Positions 57,942 through 64,000 of a DNA stretch of 64,000 bases are shown in pieces. The notes under the pieces were generated by a model. That model was not told where the DNA came from, ran no database searches, and worked only from the letters and a program-made list of their open reading frames with translations. The translations under genes were made by a program, and so were the position numbers. Origin of the DNA: Fragilaria crotonensis (Eukaryota; Bacillariophyta; Fragilariophyceae; Fragilariales; Fragilariaceae); contig JAKSYS010000071.1 in assembly GCA_022925895.1 (NCBI GenBank), positions 62,001 to 126,000 on the forward strand, written 5' to 3'. Position 1 is the first letter of the stretch, and every line of letters begins with the position of its first letter.

Positions 57942-58624
57942 ATTCTTTCATATGCTAGTGCAGCAGAATGTTTGCCGATCAATACAGAGTTGATCACTTG
58001 CGTTTGAACCGAATCATAGAGTTGTCCTGTTCTTCGTGTGACAGCGTAGCTTAGGCCTGCAAATTGTTACTACAGTTGCTTGCCAATCCTAGACAACATT
58101 ATTGGATGGGCGAATACCTTTTACCAGTAGTTCCTACTTTGTCTGATTGTATTTCGGAGTGCAGTAACGCTTCCGTGTTGGGTGGTGTGTTCGACATGTA
58201 GGTACGAGGTATCTACGCCAACTACCAGTGGTATGTGGTATGTGGTATGTGGTATGTGGTATGTGGTATGTGGTATGTGGTATGTGGTATGTGGTATCCT
58301 ACCAATTATCTTTATCTCTACTCAAGACTGATGTCCACCATGATGGTCAAGCCAATGAAAGCAAATGAAATGATTCATGATATGGCATAACTCATTGAGG
58401 TGAGCATGGTTGCAAGCTAGGTGAACCCCTAAGTGTGAGCACTGTATGAAATGACTAGAATGACCCGTTTAATGCAAACGGGTATTGAGCCACAGCAAGG
58501 TTGGATGGCAAATGATTTTTACTTTGTCCTGGACAATAACCTTCTTGAAGGAGAGGATGTGCTTTTCCACTGACTTGATAGTCACTGGTAAAACCATTGT
58601 CGGCCTGCAAATATGAGGGCATTA
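57942..58624. other. psbO downstream region with heptamer repeat
   Basis: 683 bp with a GTATGTG tandem array at 58230-58297 (about 9.5 units of 7 bp). No gene is supported. Confidence 0.5.
58230..58297. repeat. GTATGTG heptamer tandem array
   Basis: About 9.5 near-perfect copies of the 7-bp unit GTATGTG in the psbO downstream region. Confidence 0.9.
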
Positions 58625-59340
58625 GGGCCACCGTTACGTAAAAACAATTCACCAAAACGAGAAGTTTTGACGTCTCGTTTATGTGAAATTCTCGTCACCA
58701 GCGTTACGTAAAAAGCAGTCCACAAATAAGAAAACATCAAGTCGTCGACTGAGTCAAGATAGGAATCTTGATGTGAAACACATGTATGTTCCAATCGTTC
58801 CATCCTAGTCGTACTGTGTACTGGGTACGTCTACATATACGGTAAAGTTGTACGAATCGGAACCAAAAATTATTAAATCGTCGCTCATCGGAATGCGACA
58901 ATGACGACCATTTTGACAATGTTCCTCATGTAGAACCACCACAAACCCCCGCACAAGCATCGATTGTTGTTTCTACGGCGCATGCAATGGTAGAAACAAC
59001 GTCTTCATCTGATCATTATCTGGCGAGAAAACCACGTTCATGTTTGATGCCATCAGTGACAGTAGACAGTGGCATCTGTCGACAGGGCAAGTTAAATGCA
59101 CATAGCAGTAGGCCTACCAGAAGGAATCCAGAATCTTGAGATATTTCTAGAAAAGCCTGTGTTTTTCGCGGATCAACAAAAACCTCGGCAGATTTTCGTT
59201 GACGATGGGATATGAGGCGCATCCGAGTGATTTCCAGAAAGTTTTTGGGGACCTGTTTTCGTACGTAACGGTGGTAAAATGGACCCTCAAAAACAAAAAG
59301 GTTTTTGTTTTCGTGAAATGTAATTACGTAACGGTGGCCC
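58625..59340. mobile_element. Harbinger-type MITE 1 (716 bp, TTA duplication)
   Basis: Terminal inverted repeats GGGCCACCGTTACGTAA at the left and TTACGTAACGGTGGCCC at the right are perfect over 17 bp. Each end is flanked by TTA (58622-58624 and 59341-59343). A TWA target duplication with ends starting GGG is the hallmark of PIF/Harbinger elements. A second, inner inverted pair repeats the motif (CGTTACGTAAAAAG near 58703 and GTACGTAACGGTGG near 59262). No transposase is encoded, so it is non-autonomous. Confidence 0.85.
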
Positions 59341-59419
59341 TTACACTTTTAAATTGGGCATGTTTTGGACCAAAATGAAAATATTCCACTAACACATTTC
59401 TGCACAACAGTCTTGCTTA

Positions 59420-60330
59420 GGGTGCATATTATCCGGATGAAATTTGTACTTTTTGTACTTTGTACTTTTGTAGGACAAAGTACAAAGTACAAAAAGTACA
59501 ATGGGTCTCACCCGGAAGGGCAAAAAGAAAATTCTACGTTATGCAATTTCGTTTCGGTTCACGTTTTGGGGTTCATGTGTCATTCAGCTGAATATGCGCC
59601 CGTCAAAACTGTGAGGCGCAAACAAGATCACCCACACCACTCATGACTTCCTGCTCACTGCTTATCACATCAACAGGAGATTGTGCAAACCAATCATACC
59701 CTCCTCTTGGATCTTCACCTTGCAACGGTCCCGTGAAACAAGGTGAAGAACCGCACCATAGCTAATTGTCACGATCCGTCAAATATTACGGAACGTGCAC
59801 TCACAGAATCATACTACTCGTACCGGTAGTAACAAATATGCGTCGTCGTTCGTCGTCAAATTTGTAGTAGAAACGGAAATTGCATCGGTGGTTGGCGCCA
59901 CTATAGAGTTGTGTTGTATATGAACAGCATTGACTCATTGTAGTGGCACTCGCAGCTTTTCAAATGTAAACTTCTGCATGGGCACGCCATTTCTTTTCCA
60001 ACGACATGATGCGATGTTTCGTTGTTGTACTGCTACGACTGTATCAACGGGTGCTGATGTACTGCATAGTGTCATACATAGAAGCAAGTAAGTCCCGACA
60101 AAAGTTTTACGACAACACACCCCAAATCTCGCAAAAAGTACATAAAGTACAATCCGGGTTCGCCTAACATCGAAAATGTTATTGAAAATGTTATTGTCTT
60201 TTTGTACTTTTGAAAGTACAAAACCCGGAAACAAAAGTACATCATTTCCGGGTTTAATTTCCGGGTTTTGTACTTTTGAAAGTACAAAAGTACAAAAAAG
60301 TAAAAATTTTCATCCGGATAATATGCACCC
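59420..60330. mobile_element. Harbinger-type MITE 2 (911 bp, TTA duplication)
   Basis: The ends begin GGGTGCATATTATCCGGATG and are perfectly inverted over at least 23 bp, flanked by TTA at 59417-59419 and 60331-60333. The sub-terminal DNA is rich in GTACTTTT units; the left side holds a perfect 25-bp hairpin (59444-59468 and 59477-59501, 8-nt loop), and the right side repeats CCGGGTTT and CTTTTGAAAGTAC. No transposase is encoded. It sits 79 bp from MITE 1 and has different ends, so it belongs to another subfamily. Confidence 0.87.
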
Positions 60331-60333
60331 TTA

Positions 60334-61760
60334 GACGCAGACACACAAAAGAGGGATCAAGCAGAAATGTACCACCAGTGATTGTGGAATCTCCTGGTGA
60401 GGTATCAAGTCATTGCTGCACATGAGCTGCATAGGAAATTTACTGCTGGTTCATCAAATCCTTACCAATGAAGGCATTTGGGTGGTACAGCAACTTTTTT
60501 CATTGACCATTCTAACACTTGGGCTGAGAACATTTCTGATGTAGCCATCGTTAACTTTCATCATTGCATGCTCATAAGCAGCCTTGGAATTAAACATTGC
60601 CAACTGAATTGAGCTATGCCATAATAGTTGCAACCTTCTAGTTGAAAGTCATCATGTGAACGCAACAACCTAAGGGTGGATACAAAAATGGATCTCTTGA
60701 AAGTGGAACACCACATTAGTAGCAAGAATTACAACCAGATTTGTGCAGGATGGCAGGATTGGCTGCTGCAACAGTGTTGGAAAATGTTGATAACATAATT
60801 GATTTCAAACATAACATTGGAGTGGTAGTAAGTAAACTGATACACAATTAACCACCAATGTGGTTTTTACTTCAGCCTTCCAGTACGTTGAAAATCAGGG
60901 AAGAATAGCTACTGCGGCATATGTTTGAATCTGCAGCAGCGGTATTGGATCCGCACTATACACCAGCAGCAGATGTCCGGTGTCGGTAGTAGCTGCAGTA
61001 CATCGTTATGTAAACCGCGATAGAGTTGCGGTCAAAATCATTCACGGCTTCAGAGATGCTGTCATTAGTGTGCATCGAAGTGTATCATACCACTATACCA
61101 TTCGTTCCGGTTTGTTTTCCGCCTGAATGCAGTTGCATTTTAAGTTTGCAAATAGAGAGTATCATCGCATTGGTTTATGGACGTGTGGTGTACTCTACAA
61201 CTCCGTGCTCAGTTCTCGTCACTTCGAATTTTCGACACATAATTTACCCTGGACTTACCATGATGGCTGTGCATTGGAGATATGATAGGGTGAAAGGTAA
61301 AAAGCTTCTTCATATATAAACATCTACGTGACCCGGTAGACTACAATTGCTCCAGCGCTGGCGTCTGGCGTCTGGCCTTCCATCTATGCATACCAGTACC
61401 ATCCTGAGACGAAGCCGACGTACTGTAGTGTACTGTCGTCAAGGCCTAAATGGTCTGTAGGTACCGGTACTTGTACTGTACTGTACTAGGGAGTACATTC
61501 ACAAGGACGGTGTCTGAGGTCTGAGTAGCGATTTCTAAGTGGAACTTGTACCATTGCCATGAGGACGTTTTGATAGGTATATTTAACGTCGATAACGGCA
61601 ATATGATATCTCTATATAATCTTCAATGATGCTAAAATACTCCGCGAACACCAGGTGTTCTTTCGGAAACGGTATGTTATTCTACGATCTTCCCCGTTCG
61701 ACCAGTGACAGGTCGATTCCTTCTTCCGTATCCGACAATCCCATCGAAGCAGAATTGATC
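60334..61760. other. Intergenic, upstream of the V-ATPase accessory gene
   Basis: 1.4 kb without a supported gene. A GGTACCGGTACTTGTACTG cluster lies near 61460, and TATATTTAAC and TATATAATC AT-rich boxes lie near 61580-61620. The frame is open upstream of the start at 61761 to 61626, but that part has no features. Confidence 0.4.
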
Positions 61761-62693
61761 ATGAAGGTTGCTGCTTTCGTAATCTCTTGTTTCCTGGGGT
61801 CGGCTCTGGCCGCACCAGCGATTGTGTGGAGTAAAAACAAAGAAGCATCAGAGTCAGTTGTACATTCCTCAAAATCTGTCAAGGCGTCGTCGCTCCTTGC
61901 AAGTCTGGTGGTTGACGGGTCCTCTGATGATTCGTCATTGGCTGCCACGGTTTTTTTGCTCGGAAGAGCCCCCGATGGTTCGGATTCTTTGTCAGGTCTT
62001 GCATCTAGCGGTGCTCTCCCTCTGGTGGCGGCGAAGTATGAAGATGCCACTGCCGTTCATTCTCATGTTGCGGGAGTCGAGAGTGCTTACACAGTAGCTC
62101 GTGACGCTGGTGCGAACACGGGCAAACGCGTACTGGAGGTTTCTCTGAGCGAATTTTCTAGCAAAGTGGCACTGATCGGACATACGCCCACGAAGGCCGA
62201 ACTCGAAGTCGATGAAAATGGGATGATCAATAAGGCAACCAAGCACGCCAACCTGAGAGATAAAGAACTTGCGGAGGCCAATTTTTTGATTGTGAACATC
62301 CCAGCTTCCACCGACCCCTCCGTGATTGATGCGGCTGTTGTGCAGGCCGTCGATCACAGCTCTATTGGATCTGTTATGCTTGCAAGTGTGCGATCCCACG
62401 ATGAAGTGAAGCACGAGCGTGTTTTGATTAGCCGCCGTAACACGGCTGCAATGATGCAGCACGCTGGACGTCGCCTCGCTGATCAGAACAATGGTGATGA
62501 TGCCGCCGCCGCCGCCGCTGATGATGATACAACCGGTGTCTACTACGTGCACATGACCCCGAATATCTTCGCAGGAATCATGTTTTTCTTCTTGTTCGCC
62601 TTTGTTACGTACACTGGTGTCTCCTGCATGGGTATGATAGCTGGGCAAGATGTCTACGTCTCCAAGATGCCAACTATTGGCCGTGAAGCGTAA
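61761..62693 (+). CDS. Putative V-ATPase accessory subunit (Voa1/Ac45-like)
   Basis: 310 aa from the ATG at 61761, which begins a clear signal peptide (MKVAAFVISCFLGSALAAPA); an in-frame ATG at 61626 would add 45 residues in front and hide it. The long middle part is lumenal, Ser/Ala/Val-rich and without recognised motifs. An Asp/Ala run (DDAAAAAADDD) precedes the membrane segment HMTPNIFAGIMFFFLFAFV and YTGVSCMGMIAG. The tail is DVYVSKMPTIGREA. The P-x-I-x-x-G opening of the membrane helix and the short tail with P-T-I resemble the Ac45/Voa1 C-terminus, the part that sits in the V-ATPase c-ring. The family call rests mostly on this last ~45 residues; an unrelated type I membrane protein is possible. 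Confidence 0.6.
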   Translation: MKVAAFVISCFLGSALAAPAIVWSKNKEASESVVHSSKSVKASSLLASLVVDGSSDDSSLAATVFLLGRAPDGSDSLSGLASSGALPLVAAKYEDATAVHSHVAGVESAYTVARDAGANTGKRVLEVSLSEFSSKVALIGHTPTKAELEVDENGMINKATKHANLRDKELAEANFLIVNIPASTDPSVIDAAVVQAVDHSSIGSVMLASVRSHDEVKHERVLISRRNTAAMMQHAGRRLADQNNGDDAAAAAADDDTTGVYYVHMTPNIFAGIMFFFLFAFVTYTGVSCMGMIAGQDVYVSKMPTIGREA

Positions 62694-64000
62694 ATGAAAC
62701 GTCAATAGTGGTTGCCATTTTTCGACTTGACGTACGGAATAACCTACTGTAACGAAAAGTGCATGGTGCAGCTGTCTGTATAGGAAAGCAGGTGCATTTA
62801 AGATGATATCGTAACGAAGTGTATTTATCCAGAGACGTTGAAATGAGGAGTCGGTGCCATTGGAGGTCAGGCCTCGCCCTATTAACGTCATTCTTGAGAA
62901 GAATTTACACCGTACTCGAACTTACTGGAGAAATACAGTTGGTGTCCATACAAAGCAACTTCGATCCACGTCTCCAAGTTTTCGAAGGGCTCATAACACA
63001 TAACCAATTTATTTTAGGTTCAACCAGTCTGGGGGGCGGCCATTGGCCGCGGTTGTTGCACGACGGTAGAGGAGGTAAGATCTATACAGAGTACGGAGTA
63101 CTGAGTACGATTGCAAAATTTGTACCACGTTATAAGCATTGGAATCTGGAATTCAAAATATATTTTCCAGTACTCTGGACATTGGACATGTAGTTTCTAC
63201 TGCAAAATTTGTACCAAGGAATCTGGAATTCAAAATACATTTTCCAGTATTTCTAGACAGATCGAACAAACTGGATATGGCATTAACGGAGTACTTGTAC
63301 ATAAAATTGTTGTCCGTTCTACACAACGATTCGTACCACGTTATACAATACACATTTCTGGACACAGTGTAAAAAAGTTTTCATGTAGATTTCTACTGAA
63401 AAATTTGTACCATGTACTTTTCTACCGCAAATGCTACGTCAGTACGTGGATTAAAAAATAAATATATACGATTACTTTTGAAAATACAGTACGACAATAT
63501 CTGAGTTATTTTAGGTATCCTACTATATTATAAATTAATTGTGTGCGTGTGTGCGTGCGTGCGTCCGTCTGTTACGGAGTATGACCACTCTGGGGTACTG
63601 GATCAAATGAATACTGTCTGAATTTTTTCACTACGGAGCTTCGCCAGGGTTGAGTACTGAAAGTAACAGTAACCAAGAAGCTTCGCCAGTATTGGTGCTT
63701 GGCCCCCCCATGAACGCAAATTTTTTGATTACAAAAGCCATCCCTTACTCAAATAACGTTTTATTAACGGTGGGTGTTTTGGTTTTTTGAAAAATAACGC
63801 TTTTAATTAACGGCGGGTTGCGTCGTGAAGTTGTATTATTGGTGGTCATTGCACAGTACTGTACGCTGGCTGTACTGTAGTCCCTGTTACGACTCTACAT
63901 TGTACTCCAGTACCTCATACACTCACTCACTATAAGATGTACTCCGAGTACTGTACAGTATGGTACTGTACGCTGTACTGTAGACTCCAGTACCTCATAC
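62694..64000. other. Repeat-rich, gene-free right end
   Basis: 1.3 kb. It holds an imperfect ~90-bp direct repeat (63112-63171 and 63203-63259, with a third partial copy near 63385-63415), a GTGTGCGTGCGTGCGTCC simple repeat near 63540-63570, and twice the phrase AGCTTCGCCAG (63637 and 63680). It ends in a pair of diverged direct repeats (about 63857-63923 and 63956-64000). No gene is supported. Confidence 0.5.
63112..63415. repeat. Imperfect ~90-bp direct repeats
   Basis: The phrase GCAAAATTTGTACCA followed by GGAATCTGGAATTCAAAATA and TTTTCCAGTA occurs at 63112-63171 and again at 63203-63259. A shorter relative (GAAAAATTTGTACCATG) lies near 63390. Copies differ by small indels. Confidence 0.7.

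Noticed and set aside
58230-58297. GTATGTG array as a CRISPR or telomeric repeat
   Set aside because: There are no spacers, and the unit is not a telomeric type such as TTAGGG or TTTAGGG; it is a simple tandem repeat.
61992-62891. 299-codon minus-strand frame
   Set aside because: Antisense to the V-ATPase accessory candidate, which has a signal peptide and a membrane anchor; the antisense frame has no features.
1-64000. tRNA genes
   Set aside because: I looked for B-box-like GGTTCGAATCC motifs with a matching cloverleaf and found none; a covariance search could still find one.

Overview
This window is nuclear DNA from a photosynthetic stramenopile, most probably a pennate diatom. Three things point there. 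PsbO is nuclear-encoded and starts with a bipartite plastid presequence carrying an ASAFAP-type cleavage motif. A DUF6824-type regulator is present, a domain especially common in diatom genomes. The retroelement debris includes a CoDi-like copia fossil. Introns are short (58-224 nt) with GT-AG ends. Several genes become complete only after splicing: copine, bL35m, ETF-alpha, the KH protein, Miro, the giant LRR protein and PsbO.

Layout. 1-17 kb is a housekeeping block: copine (+), a DCAF4-like WD protein (-), mitochondrial bL32 (+), a secreted M6-type metalloprotease with a Pro-Ser repeat tail (-), mitochondrial bL35 (+), ETF-alpha (-) head to head with 3-ketoacyl-CoA thiolase (+), and a KH-domain protein (-). 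17.8-22.6 kb holds two long convergent open genes that I cannot assign to a named family. The larger looks transposase-like, with candidate acidic residues and a Cys/His-rich insert, and a 115-bp hairpin lies upstream of it. 23.8-30.7 kb holds an ankyrin/TRP-like channel (+) and the mitochondrial Rho GTPase Miro (-).

31-44.5 kb is a mobile-element graveyard: a decayed PIF/Harbinger-type DDE transposase, a Ty1/copia fossil, and a DIRS/Ngaro-type tyrosine-recombinase retroelement with split direct repeats at its right end. After it come a DUF6824 regulator (44.9 kb), a 2212-residue extracellular LRR protein built from six modules (47.5-54.4 kb), a small plastid-targeted membrane protein (55.2 kb) and PsbO (56.8-57.9 kb). 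58.6-60.3 kb carries two neighbouring non-autonomous elements, each flanked by TTA duplications as expected for Harbinger-type MITEs. A V-ATPase accessory (Voa1/Ac45-like) candidate follows at 61.8 kb, then repeat-rich DNA to the end.

Functional links. ETF-alpha and thiolase both belong to fatty-acid beta-oxidation and share one 637-bp divergent intergenic region. bL32m, bL35m and Miro serve mitochondria; PsbO and the 113-aa protein serve the plastid. Most intergenic DNA is rich in GTAC, CCGGT and CTAGTAC palindromes and in 7-bp tandem repeats. I saw no tRNA, rRNA or CRISPR. Splice sites and family calls were made by eye, without database searches.
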